A stretch of DNA of 64,000 nucleotides from Siphonodentalium dalli. Its lineage: Eukaryota > Mollusca > Scaphopoda > Gadilida > Siphonodentaliidae. Below the pieces are notes generated by a model. The model worked only from the letters and a program-made list of their open reading frames with translations, was not told the DNA's origin and searched no databases. The position numbers and the translations under genes were made by a program. Within the stretch, counting starts at the first letter, position 1; the number at the start of each line of letters is the position of its first letter. Where the stretch lies: the NCBI GenBank assembly GCA_032622095.1, contig CP136067.1, forward strand, positions 181,382,556 to 181,446,555, written 5' to 3'. Of this stretch, positions 48,182 through 59,603 are shown piece by piece.

Positions 48182-48580
48182 TTAACCCTTTACCCAACAG
48201 AAGGGCCCTGTGCCAATGCATTCTCTTATATATGCGAGTCGACCATAGGTCGCCTCGCATATATAAGAGAATGCATTGGCTTAACACATTAAAAATTCTA
48301 AAATTGTTAAAGAATGTAAGAAAAATGGTAAAAAGTGTTAAAAAAACATTTTTTTTAGGCCAATGCATTCTCTTATATATGCGAGGCGACCTATGGTCGA
48401 CTCGCATATATAAGAGAATGCATTGGCACAGGGCATAACTGTAACTATCACAATGTGGTCAAGGAGCCGGTTCCAATGATATCCATATTTGTATGGTTCT
48501 ATTGAGACAGACCGAAGATATTTTAGGCTGTTGAAGCTTTATTTGGCCGGTTTTGGCCGGTTTGTTGGGTAAAGGGTTAA
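48182..48580. mobile_element. Family A MITE, complete
   Basis: TTAACCCTTTACCCAACA and TGTTGGGTAAAGGGTTAA are perfect 18-bp inverted ends including TTAA. Two internal hairpins lie at 48,213-48,281 and 48,359-48,426. This is the best-preserved copy and the basis for calling the family piggyBac-like. Confidence 0.85.
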
Positions 48581-48911
48581 AGGGGGACTGTACCCTAAAT
48601 CAGGCCATTTATGAGTCATAAATTCATTTTCATTATATTTACAATGTTGTTTGCATCATTTATAGAGCAAATGAGTGAATTTTGCAATCAGCCATGGCTC
48701 AAATTCATTCATTTGTTGCACATACTCTGTTGAGTATAAAAGGAGATGGTCCCATAAATGGTCGAATTTAGTGTACAGTACCCATTTAATTATAAACTGG
48801 CCTTGTTCTGATATATGATAGATATAAGGCATAGTTGCATGTTATATGTACAAATACTTGTCTCTGAGACATCCCAATGACCATATAACACACAAGGTGC
48901 CGATTTTAGAT
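48581..48911. other. Intergenic sequence
   Basis: It contains an inverted pair (ggggactgtaccctaaat near 48,582 and gtgtacagtacccattta near 48,770), probably another short MITE of about 200 bp starting at TTAAAG. No gene. Confidence 0.45.
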
Positions 48912-49077
48912 GCTGCATGGGTTTTTGAGACAGTGTAAATTGTTTTTGGATTGGGGGGATTCGAACCACGGCCAGTGATGGCGACTTTGAGTCGCAAGGC
49001 ACGCTCACCGTCACGGGTCGTGGTTCGAATACCAACCAATCCAAATAATTTGTACTGTGACAAAAACCCATGCAGCT
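48912..49077. repeat. Fold-back element with tRNA B-box-like strings in both arms
   Basis: gctgcatgggtttttg and its complement are the ends. Each arm holds ttcgaaccac/gtggttcgaa, matching the internal B box of pol III genes in both orientations, and the middle (agtgatggcgactttgagtc) looks like a tRNA arm. Possibly an inverted dimer of a tRNA-derived SINE head. Confidence 0.55.
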
Positions 49078-49251
49078 TGCTCTGATAGTTTACTGATGTT
49101 TTAGAGCGTAAACACATATCTGTTTTACAAATTTTTTATTAATTATCGACGAAAAAAAGTCATAAAATCACAATGTCATTTAAGCCAGTTGACATCCCTC
49201 GTTACCAGCACAATTTGCATATATAATTACATCACCTAGCTATCTACTAAA

Positions 49252-49992
49252 CAGGTCTGGTGAACCACCGATCGATCTATAATAGCCTGATCGGTCTTTC
49301 ACAGCCAGCATGTACATATATCTGGGATAAGGGGGAGGGGGCCCAGATAGCTTGACAGTACATTGGACCAACTTTGGCATTTATAATGTCGGCACAGTTG
49401 GCATTAGGTGTGATTGGGTTGTCATTGCTGCCACTTGATTTGCTCAACGTATTTCTCCCCACCGTTGGAATTATAACGTTGGTCCAACATTGGGCCAACA
49501 CGAACATGCCAATGGAATTACTGCAGCACATTGGTTGGGTTGATGTTGTTGACACTTAATTGGTTGACCCAAGGTATTCTTCCCAAACTGTTATAATTAT
49601 AACGTTGACCAACATCAACCGGTGCATTCATGGCAGTCTAAATACATAGTGTACATGTGATACATCTCAATGGACACGGTACATTATATACGGTACCGTA
49701 CATCAACTATCGGAACTCTAATAGTCTCTATATGTTCTGTAAACACAATCATAAAAAAATTAATCTGATTTCTTTTAAAACTAATGAAAGACACAGAATA
49801 AGTATTTACTGAGAATCATCAATTCAAACATGTCACAAATCTTCAAACAAACAAAATACCGGTATCAAGAAAGTTTGAGTTCCCAGTGAGCACTGTGACT
49901 ATCAGTGTATCACGACTGTACCAGGAAGACCAATATATCTATTTTAGCCGGATCGGGCTATTATAGATCGATCGGTGGTTCATCCTGACCTG
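49252..49992. mobile_element. Non-autonomous TIR element, 741 bp
   Basis: Ends of about 45 bp match inverted: gaaccaccgatcgatctata at 49,261 and tatagatcgatcggtggttc at 49,962. The interior has an imperfect internal duplication (ttataacgttg at 49,471 and 49,600; ttggccaaca-like strings). No transposase. Confidence 0.7.
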
Positions 49993-52142
49993 ATAAACTT
50001 TATCATAAAGCTACAATGACCTAATACGTTGATGATTGATGCAACAAATTGAACAATTCAATAAATGTGCCGTTAATAACTGTGTTTCTGAATTTACTGT
50101 ATCACATGACAATCCACATGCCTATCACATGACAATGGTGTTATGGTATCATCATATGGGACCATTTAAAAGCGTTCACTCCAAACTGTGTCCAATTTAT
50201 TATCGGGTCTCAAATGGTTACAGTGAAGTAATTATTTCCCATAGGCCTCAGTGTTAACATATAATGGCCTGCAGCCCCGACTATCCACGAATTGTGATAA
50301 ATGAGTACATGATCACCAGGATTGGCATCTGCGCAAAGTTTCTGCATGAAAAAAATCATATCGTCGAGCATGAAATGTACCTTTAAATTTGGGATTTATA
50401 ATCAGAGTCAGAATTGCATGAAAAAAATATTGACATTTTTTACCTCCCACCAAAAAAATTCAATCCAGGAACCACGCGCGTGCTTTACAATGTGCCAATG
50501 TTTTGTTTGGAGTCTGAAATTTCAAGAGGAGTGATTGCATGTATTTTATGGGTGGTTCTCCCTTAAACGAGCAAATTGATGTCTCGTGTACAATCGTTCC
50601 ATAAAAATATGATTGTGCCACAAACAAGACCTATTGTGGCGTTCCATTTCACTGAGGAGCATGTGGCACAACGTTATGATATAACAGTATTGTAATATAT
50701 CAACACATGCCTTTAGTTACATGATCAAAACAACGAGAAAACACGAAAATCGCACTGTCTCATCGCCTAACTGCGAAATTTCATTTTATTCCTATTAAGT
50801 TATCTTACCTCTAATTGACAAACAACGTGCACTGTCATGTTATTTCTTGGACTCTTTATCTATGAATATCATTTATGATGCACGTTTTTCGTGGTTTGAT
50901 GTAAATATTGACTCTGAAACATCGAAAATCGCCTGTCTCGAGAAATGTCCACACCGCGACATTATTTACAATATAGGCCATCCCGGTTCCATTTTAACTA
51001 AGGGCAACAACCTACCATACGGATAAGAAAGTTTTGCCTTTTGACAATTTGTTTTGAAGATTTTGGACAATATAAAGAATCGAAACACATGAAAAATGAG
51101 ACGAAAATAGGTGTACCCTCCAGCGAACCTTAGTTAATGTCCACACCGCGACGCTATCAAAGGAACTAGAAAACATGTCGGGAGACTACCAAAATTTCTC
51201 AAATAGTACACATGGGGTGAAGAATCGTGAATAAAAACGAACGGACGCCTGACATCATAGTAAACAGAAAATGAAAAAAAAATGAAGAAAATATCAAAAT
51301 TGTCCACACCGCGGCGCAGAACAACGATACAGCCATCCACAGACACATTTCACGCTTAGAATATTTGGGTGGTTATGTTGTAAAAGGGTCAACACGATGT
51401 ACATACACATATAGTTGTTATTGTATCGGGGGGGGGGGTTGTGAGTGAGTTGGTGGGGGGGGGTGTGATCAGAGAGAAGCAGATGACAATTTGAAAACCA
51501 ATTGTTTCGGTACTGTTCAACAATCGTTCTGCCTGTGGGACGATTTCCGGCTCGTGTGGTATAGCAAAGGCGTCAATGACACATTTTGGGCCATCGGAAT
51601 ATCTCACTGACAATTCTATCTGATTGAGCTCATCGAAAACCCCCTAAATACCAAATTTCAGTTCGATATCTTGAAGCATGTAAGAGAAATCCATCGACAT
51701 TGTTTTCTATTGTAAATTCTCTTTGCAATTTGGCGAACCCTTTGAGGAACAGAGTTTGATTGACGTATGTTCACGTTGTCTACATCAGAGTTCCTCGGTC
51801 GTTTGGCGTCAAACCAAGTGTACGATGGATCAGGGCATGCCCGACTTGATAGGAATAGCCCTTTATGTGATCAAAATCTGTTTCCAATTATCAGATCTGG
51901 ACGGTGTATTCGTTGACCTCTTAGAGAGTTTGAACTCTAAGTAACGCCCACAAAAGCACATCAATTTCCACCACGTATATTCAAATGGCTGTATCTCATA
52001 GACGTCTCAACGTGCGGAGCTGCGCGATACGTCGTTTGGACGGATACATCATCGACTACTCCATGATGTACAAGTTGAATATATACTCATAACGATAATT
52101 CAACTATTAATGGGCACAATCATGTCAACAAAGTGGCTCAAT
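49993..52142. other. Intergenic sequence, no gene recognised
   Basis: The phrase gtccacaccgcg occurs three times (50,947, 51,139, 51,301). A G-homopolymer-rich stretch lies at 51,430-51,465. A 73-codon ORF at 51,723 lacks an ATG start and is not recognised. Confidence 0.4.
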
Positions 52143-55100
52143 TTTGTTTGGTTACATTCTATTTACATTCTATTTACATTCTGTTTACATTCTATTTACA
52201 TTCTATTTACATTCTATTTACATTCTATGTTCATTCTATGTTCATTCTAACTTAACATTTTAATTCTTATGTTTTAATTCTAACTTAATAGTTTTATTTT
52301 AATATTTTAAATCTACTACAAAAAGGTCTAATGTTGGAATTAAAATATTATATTTAAAAAGTTGAAATTGAAATGAGCATAAAACTGATATCAGAATTGA
52401 AAGGCAAAAATTAAAACAGACATAAAATGGATTCTAGAAGTTGTAATTGTGACCGTAATAACACGCCTGCACTTCTGTAACAATTGTAACGAAAGGGGTC
52501 GCTGCGATCGGACGGCGGGACATGACAAAAAGCGAGATGGGATGGAATATGGAATAGAACGACAATCTGCGGAACAGAATTTCAAATTGCGTGTAACGTA
52601 ACGGCCGATATCTCGAGGAATACAGCACGTAGATGGCTCCTTTTTGTGACTAACGAAAGGCCCACATTCGCACTATCCACACATATTAACCCCATCACTG
52701 ACCGGACAGCAGAAGTTGCATTATTTGGTCGACAACTGACCTAACATGAAATTGTCGAAATCAAGGCCGTGGGACAGCTGTAGAAATGCGTTTTTACAGC
52801 GATAAAGATATGCACACAAGCAGACTTGGTATTAAAATGAAGTTTATCATCTATTGCACAGCAAGTGACAGATTAACCCAGCCATGCGAAGGTGCCAAGA
52901 AACACGAAAAACTGCGTTCGACGTCAATGTTTAGAATTTAGATTTATCGATGAATACGCTAGCAAACAACAAGTGTTAGGTACCAAAATGACACAGTGGA
53001 ATAATGCGCATTCGTTTTTAGCTACAGTATGGCTGTTTTAGTACGAATAATGTAATGGAGAACTCGCAAACACGCGCCGAAGAAAACAGCTAAAAATATA
53101 CTCGATGTTTAAAATAACAGGATCAATTTCAGTTGATATATTCCATATAATGTGGCGTATAGTATATCAAAATGTAGGATCAGACACAGGGAATGTAATT
53201 TTGTCCAATGGGTCCAACACGCAGAAAGAGCGCTACTTTTTCTCGTAACAAATAGAATGGCCGACTGAAGCCGTTTTATCGTTCCTACTGAGCCTGTTCT
53301 TAGCAGCACTTCGTCAACAATATACGAATATACACCATGTATCAGAAGACGTATCAAATGTGATTTTTTAAGGGCTTTGCGCTCTTCATTTGTTATAATT
53401 CGCACTTATTTTTTATTTCAGTTGTGACTAAAAGCCCAGATGCCGGAAGCCGGTGTCCGGCGATTCCAAGCCAAGTTACAAACAAGATTAACTGGGTTGA
53501 ACGCATGAATATGTCAATGGTGAGAATATTCAAATAAAGTAGTGTTTATAGAGCTTAAAAACGTATGTGTCCGCCGGTCATACGCGGTGGAGGTTCTCAT
53601 ATTATCTGCCGGTCATATGCGGGGGAGGTTCTCATATGAACTTATTATCTGCCGGTCATACGCAGGGGAGGTTCTCATATGAACATATTATCCGCCTGTC
53701 ACACGAGGTGGAGGTTAATACAGGGGAGGTTCTCATATGAACATATTATCTGCTGGTGGAGGTTCTGATATTATCTGCCGGTCATACGCGGGGGGATGTT
53801 CTCATATATGAACATATTATCCATCGGTCATACGCGGTGGGGGTTCATATTATCCGCCGGTCATACGCGAGGGAGGTTCTCACATTATCCACCAGTCATA
53901 CGCGGGGGAGGTTCTTATATGAGAACCTCACCCGTGTTTGACTTGCGTATAATATGAGAACCTCCCTCGCGTATGACCGGCGAATAATATATGAACCTCC
54001 ACCGCGTATGACCAGCGGATAATATTTTTATGAGAACCTCCCCCGTATGACTGGAGGATATATTAGAACCTCCCGTGCAGATGACTGCGGATAATATGAG
54101 AACCTCCACCCCGTATGAACGGCGGATAATATGTTCATATGAGAACCTCCCCTGTGTATGACCGGCAGATAATATGTTCATATGAGAACCTCCCCCGCGT
54201 ATGACCGGCAGATAATACGAGAACCTCCACCGCGTATGACCGGCGGATACATAAGATTTTAAGTCTATAAACACTATTTGTTTGAATATTCTTTCGAACA
54301 GTCTCACCATTGACATATTCATGCGTTCAACCCAGTTAATTTATTTTGTAACTTGGCTTGTAATCGCCGGATACCGGCATCTGGGCTTTTAGTCACAACT
54401 GAAATAAAAAATAAGTGCGAATTATAACAAATGATGAGCGCAAATCGCTTAAAAATCACATTTGATACGTCTTCTGATACATGGTGTATATTCGTATTTT
54501 GTGGATGAAGTGCTGCTAAAAACAGGCTTAGTTGGAACGATAAAAGGGGTTCAGTCGGCCATTCTATTTTTACGAGAAAAAGTAGCGCTCTTTCTTGGAG
54601 CGAATTTCTGCTACAATTTCACTGCGTGTTGGACCCATTTGGACAAAATTACATTCCCTGTGTCTAATCCTACATTTTGATATACTATACGCCCTATTAT
54701 ATGGAATATATCAGCTGAAATCGATCATGTTATTGTAAATATCGACTCTATATTTTAGCTGTTTTCATCGGCGCGTGTTCGCGATTTCTCAATTACATCA
54801 TTCGAACAGCCTCGAACAGCCTCTGTGTCATATGGTAACTAACACTTGTTGTTTGCTTGCGTATTCATCGAGAAATCTAAATTCTAAACATTGACGTCGA
54901 ACGCAGTTTTTCGTGTTTCATGACACCTTCGCATGGGTGGGTTAATCGGTCTCTTGCTATGCACTAGATGATAAACTTCGTTTTAATACCAAGTCTGCTT
55001 GTGTGCATAGCGTTATCGTTGTAAAAATGCATTTCTACAGCTGTTCCACGGCCTTGATTTCGACAACTTTCATGTTAGGTCAGTTGTCAACCAAATAATG

Positions 55101-55770
55101 CAATTTCTGGTGTCCGGTCAGTGGCGGGGTTAATATGTGTGGATAGGGCGAATGTGGACCTTTCGTTAGCCACAAACAGGAACCCTCTACGTGTTGTATT
55201 CCTCGAGATATCGGCCGTTACACGCAATTTGAAATTCTGTTCCGCAGATTGTCGTTTTATTCCATGTTTCATCCCATTCCGCAGATTGTCATGTCCCGCC
55301 GTCCGATCGCAGCGACCCCTTTCGTTATAATTGTTACAGAAGTGCAGGCGCGTTATTAGGGTCACAATTACAACTTCTAGAATCCATTTTATGTTTGTTT
55401 TAATTTTTGCCTTTCAATTCTAAGATCCGTTTTATGCTCATTTCAATTTCAACAATTATAGAATTAAAATATAAGAATTAAAATGTACAGTATTTTAATT
55501 CTAAGAATTAAAATGTTAAGTTAGAATTAAAATATTAAGTAAGAATTAAAAGACTAAGTTAGAGTTAATAGAATGTAAATAGAATGTAAATAGAATGTAA
55601 ATAAAATGTAAATAAAATGTAAATAGAATGTAAATAGAATGTAAATAGAATGTAAATAGAATGTAAACAGAATTAAAATATCAGAATTAAAATGTTAAGT
55701 TAGAATTAAAATGTTAAATTAGAATTAAAATATAAGAATTAAAATGTTAAGTTAGAATTAAAATGTGAAG
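52143..55770. mobile_element. 3.6 kb fold-back element
   Basis: Arms of about 1.4 kb run 52,143-53,570 and 54,262-55,690 in reverse orientation. The tips are 10-bp tandem repeats (tttacattctat on the left, atagaatgtaaa on the right) followed by aattaaaatgttaagttag-type repeats. Inner arms share long unique stretches (gtcccgccgtccgatcgcag against its complement near 52,505). Arms differ by several indels, so this palindrome looks older than the Polinton one. No transposase is recognised; small mirrored ORFs (for example 53,109-53,405 and 54,462-54,680) have no known domain. Confidence 0.8.
53570..54262. repeat. Inverted minisatellite at the core of the fold-back element
   Basis: Units of about 35 bp (ggtcatacgcgg, ggaggttctcatat, tatctgcc) run rightward to about 53,919 and then reverse (atatgagaacctccac, cgtatgaccgg). 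Some units carry an extra gaacatat insert. Confidence 0.85.
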
Positions 55771-56147
55771 TTAGGATTGTGACCCTAATAACCCTCCATA
55801 CCAAGGAGGACATATATATCCATGTAGAATCGTAGATGTCAGAAAGTACAGGCTTTGCAATATGATGTTGTTCCCTGTGGCTGGGATTAGATATTAAACA
55901 ATATCTAATCACCCCTTCCGATTAAGTATTTATTTATCTATACTGTAATCAAAACTAATCATATAAGAATGGCCTGTGCAAAAGATATGCTTGGGTATAA
56001 AACTCGCCATTGTATACACTAGATATTGAATTACCGTTATGGGGACTTTGTGCTAACACGGGCTGGCCAATTTTGTATTATCTAATCAAAGAACATTTAA
56101 TGATCGACATTGGCCATCCTCTACTATAAACTAGCGTAGGTTCGGAG
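55771..56147. other. Intergenic sequence
   Basis: Nothing recognised. Confidence 0.4.
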
Positions 56148-56249
56148 TTAAACCCTTTGGGTTAATATGCGAGTCTCACATGGTATATATAAGATATACA
56201 CTGGCTTACAAGGTAAAGGTAAATATTGTTAGGCCAATGCATTCCCTTA

Positions 56250-56655
56250 TCTCATATATATTTTGAAGACCTCTGTTTGTCTGTCTGTCTGTCTGTATGT
56301 CTGTCTGTATGTCATTGATACAAATCTACGATTCTTGACCGATCGGGACGAAACTTGGTACGTGTGTGTAGTTTGACCAGACGGTCGACGTTGTCGTATT
56401 GGCGAGCCCGTGCGGCGCCCGCTTCGCGCATGCGCAGACGAGATCTCGGAACCGGGTGGAGCTATCGACTTGAAATTTGCTATGTGAATGTATCTTGCCC
56501 CGGATACGAATTTTATCGGGTCGCCGAGCCCGTGCGACGTCAGCTTCGCGCATGCGCAGACCAGATCTCGGAAACGGGTAGAGCTATCGACTTGAAATTT
56601 TGTTTTTGAATAGCCCGGACAACGTAGCCCGGACAACGTCGGGCTCATCGGCTAG
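56250..56655 (+). mobile_element. Non-autonomous Helitron 1
   Basis: Starts TCTCATATATATTTTGAAGA and ends with a hairpin cccggacaacgtcggg followed 8 bp later by CTAG, then T. No target duplication. The interior has (tctg)n and a 125-bp unit (catgcgcagacgagatctcg). Confidence 0.8.
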
Positions 56656-57282
56656 TCTCATATATATTTTGAAGACCTCTGTCTGTTTGTCTGTATGTAT
56701 GTTTGTCTGTCATTGATACAAATCTACGATTCTCGACCGATCGGGACGAAACTTGGTACGTGTGTGTAGTTTGACCAGGCGGTGGACGTTGTCGTATTGG
56801 CGAGCCCGTGCGGCGCCCACTTCGCGCATGCGCAGACGAGATCTCTGAAACGGGTGGAGCTATCGACTTGAAATTTGCTATGTGAATGTATCTTGCCCCG
56901 GATACGAATTTTATCGGGTCGCCGAACCCGTGCGACACCAGCTTCGCGCATGCGCAGACGAGATCTCGGAAACGGGTGGAGCTATCGACTTGAAATTTGC
57001 TATGTGAATGTATCTTGCCCCGGATACGAATTTTATCGGGTCGCCGAGCCCGTGCGACGCCAGCTTCGCGCATGCGCAGACGAGATCTCGGAAACGGTGG
57101 ATCTATCGACTTGAAATTTGCTATGTGAATGTATCTTGCCCCGGATACGAATTTTATCGGGTCGCCGAGACCGTGCGACGCCAGCTTCGCGCATGCGCAG
57201 ACCAGATCTCGGAAACGGGTAGAGCTATCGACTTGAAATTTGGTTTTTGAATAGCCCGGACAACGTCGGGCTCATCGGCTAG
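56656..57282 (+). mobile_element. Non-autonomous Helitron 2
   Basis: Follows Helitron 1 with no spacer: CTAG then TCTCATATATATTTTG. It has the same hairpin and CTAG end. It holds four or so copies of the 125-bp unit against two in Helitron 1. Long ORFs over the units are repeat artefacts. Confidence 0.8.
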
Positions 57283-58455
57283 TCTATTATATATTTTGGG
57301 AAATCTGTCTGTGTGTGTGTCTGTCTGTCTGTATCTGTCTGTATCTGTAGTTGTTACGTCCTAGTGACCAAGGCTGGCTTTTACAGGACGGGATCGAGTA
57401 GATCCATAATTTTTCCAGGAAGTTTTTTTGCCGAACCCGTGACTTCTTCGCCACGGTAGGGATCTTTAACGTGCGCACATTGTTGCACACGGGACAGGCA
57501 TTAGCGTCGGCTCCCGATCCGACGGTGTGCCAAGTGTAGTGTCATCCCTGGTCATGACATTGCGAGAGGAGCAGAGGTACGAAGTTAGTCCAGTACGCAT
57601 TTTTTCAAATTTTGTCTGAGACTCTTTGGCTTCTGGAATCTTTCTCAGATCACTGATCGTGGCATCGATGATTGATTTGTGATGCCCATGGTACTGGGAA
57701 TGCAGATGGCGACACAAAGACCGACCGATATTTTGTCGGATTTGAACCCTCGACCGTGTCGAAGGTGTAGCTCAGAGGTCGGCCCACAAACCAACTGAGC
57801 TATCCGCTATGTGTGTGTGTGTTCGCGATGGACTCGAAAACGGCCAAGCCGATTTCGATGAAACTTGGTATGTGGGGGTACTTTCGGCCGGGGAGTGGCA
57901 TGGGCCTATTAATTTGCCAGTGCGACGTGACCTTGACCTTGAAATCGGGTCATTTCAAGGTCAAACGCCCGAGTGTCTAGGGATACATTCGTATGGAGAG
58001 TGTCGTAAGCCTATTCGTTTGCCCGTGCGACGTGACCTTGAAATCGGGTCAATTCAAGGTCAAATCGCGAATTTTGATGGGATTTCGACGAAATTTGATA
58101 CGTAGGGTTACTTTTGTCCACTGAGTGTTTTGGACGGGTCGAGTCGTGACCCCGACCTTACCTTGACCTTCAAAGTTATCAATTCGAGGTCATATCGGGT
58201 AAAACCGGATGGATTTCGAAGGGTACTTTTGTCGGGTACTTTTGTCCGGGCAGTGTTTTGGACCACCTGACCTTGACCTTCTGGATTTCGACGGGTACTT
58301 TTGTCGGGTACTTTTGTCCGGGCAGTGTTTTGGACGGGTCAAATCGTGACCCCACCTGACATTGAACTTCAAAATGGTAAATTCAAGGTCAAATCGCGCA
58401 ATTCGCCGAAAAGCAGAAGGGAAACAGCCCGGACGAAGTCTGGTCCACCTGCTAG
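57283..58455 (+). mobile_element. Non-autonomous Helitron 3, with nested SINE
   Basis: Starts TCTATTATATATTTTGGGAA and ends gcccggacgaagtctggtcc with CTAG. It belongs to a second subfamily whose interior unit (about 130 bp) includes cgtgaccttgaccttgaaat. A tRNA-derived SINE lies inside. Confidence 0.75.
57350..57807 (-). mobile_element. tRNA-derived SINE inside Helitron 3
   Basis: The minus strand starts gcggatagctcagttggttt with A box TAGCTCAGTTGG, and B box GGTTCAAATCC at about 57,738-57,748. The body extends to about 57,350 and contains acgttaaagatcc, a phrase common in invertebrate SINE cores as I recall. Confidence 0.7.
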
Positions 58456-59206
58456 TCTATTATATATTTTGGAAGATATGTGTGTGTGTCTGTGTGTGGT
58501 GTGTGTGTGTGTGTGTTCGCGATGAACTCGAAAACGGCAGACCCGATTTTGATGAAACTTGGTATGTGGGGGTATTTTCGGCCGGGAAGGGACATGGGCC
58601 TATTAATTTGCCCGTGCGACGTGACCTTGACCTTGAAATTGGGTTATTTCAAGATCAAACGCCCGAATATTACGGGATTTCGATGAAACTTGGTACATGG
58701 GGGTACCTTCGGCCGAGGAGTGGCATAAACCTATTAATTGGCCCGTGCGACGTGACCTTGACCTTGAAATCGGGTCATTTCAAGGTCAAACGCCCAAATA
58801 TCACGGGATTTCGATGAAACTTGGTATGTGGGGGTACGTTCGGTCGAGGAGTCTCATAAGCATATTTATTTGCCCGTGCGACGTGACCTTGACCTTGAAA
58901 TCGGGTCAATTCAAGGTCAAATCGCCAATTTTGATGGGATTTAGACGAAATTTTATACATAGGGTTACTTTTGTCCACTGAGTGTTTTGGACGGGTCAAA
59001 TCGTGACCGCGACCTGACCTTGACCATCAAAATGATCAATTCGAGGTCAAATCGGGTAAAACCGGATGGATTTCGACGGGTACTTTTGTCGGGTACTTTT
59101 GTCCGGGCAGTGTTTTGGACGGGTCAAATCGTGACCCCACCTGACCTTGGCCTTCAAAATGGACAATTCAAGGTCAAAGCCCGGACGAAGTCGGGTCACC
59201 TTCTAG
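58456..59206 (+). mobile_element. Non-autonomous Helitron 4
   Basis: Starts TCTATTATATATTTTGGAAG, has (GT)n, three or so of the 130-bp units, hairpin cccggacgaagtcggg, then CTAG and T at 59,207. Same subfamily as Helitron 3. Confidence 0.8.
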
Positions 59207-59306
59207 TAGGCTATATTCGAGGCTATGCATGGGAGACTCGTAGGCCTATAAAAGAATGCATTGTCACCGTGTTTTCGCAAAATTTTAAGAATCATGGAAG
59301 GGTTAA

Positions 59307-59600
59307 TTAATCACAAGACAATATGTACTGATCAAGTTCGAATATAGGCCGGGTCGTTCAGTGTGCAGTCTATATGTGCTTACATTGTATTGCACTTGGA
59401 TGTCACCCTGTTAGCCCGTTTCTGCATCTACAGGAAATATCTATGGTCGTCATGGGCTTATCCGAGCTAAACCACCTCTTAGTTACAATTGGGGTGGCGA
59501 GACGGCATCCGAGTTCTTGAATGTAAATAGTTGTGGCAATCTATTTCAGACTTGCATACCGTTTCTGGTATATGATTTTACTGTTGTTACATTTTAACGC
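59307..59600. other. Intergenic sequence
   Basis: Nothing recognised. Confidence 0.4.
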
Positions 59601-59603
59601 AGA

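Larger units (their letters stand above)
56148..59306. mobile_element. Family A MITE split by a tandem Helitron array
   Basis: TTAAACCCTTT at 56,148 and GGAAGGGTTAA ending 59,306 are the ends of a family A MITE. Its arm ggccaatgcattcccttA is interrupted at 56,249 and resumes at 59,207 with T, an A^T insertion as for Helitrons. Confidence 0.75.

Noticed and set aside
48930-49020. tRNA gene
   Set aside because: A B-box-like string is present, but no complete cloverleaf with a plausible anticodon arm could be drawn, and it lies in a fold-back.
53741-54322. ORFs of 61 and 135 codons with AGHTRG repeats
   Set aside because: Translations of the 35-bp inverted minisatellite in the fold-back core; the same pattern appears on both strands.
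56247-57250. Overlapping ORFs of 75-142 codons in the Helitron region (RFRDLVCACAK repeats)
   Set aside because: Several frames on both strands stay open because the 125-bp units are GC-rich and repetitive; no known domain and no consistent frame.
57735-57807. Functional tRNA gene
   Set aside because: A and B boxes fit, but the sequence continues into a long SINE body and the acceptor stem does not close.
57809-58981. ORFs with LPVRRDLDLEIG repeats
   Set aside because: Products of the 130-bp internal Helitron units (cgtgaccttgaccttgaaat); the same phrase occurs in different frames between units.
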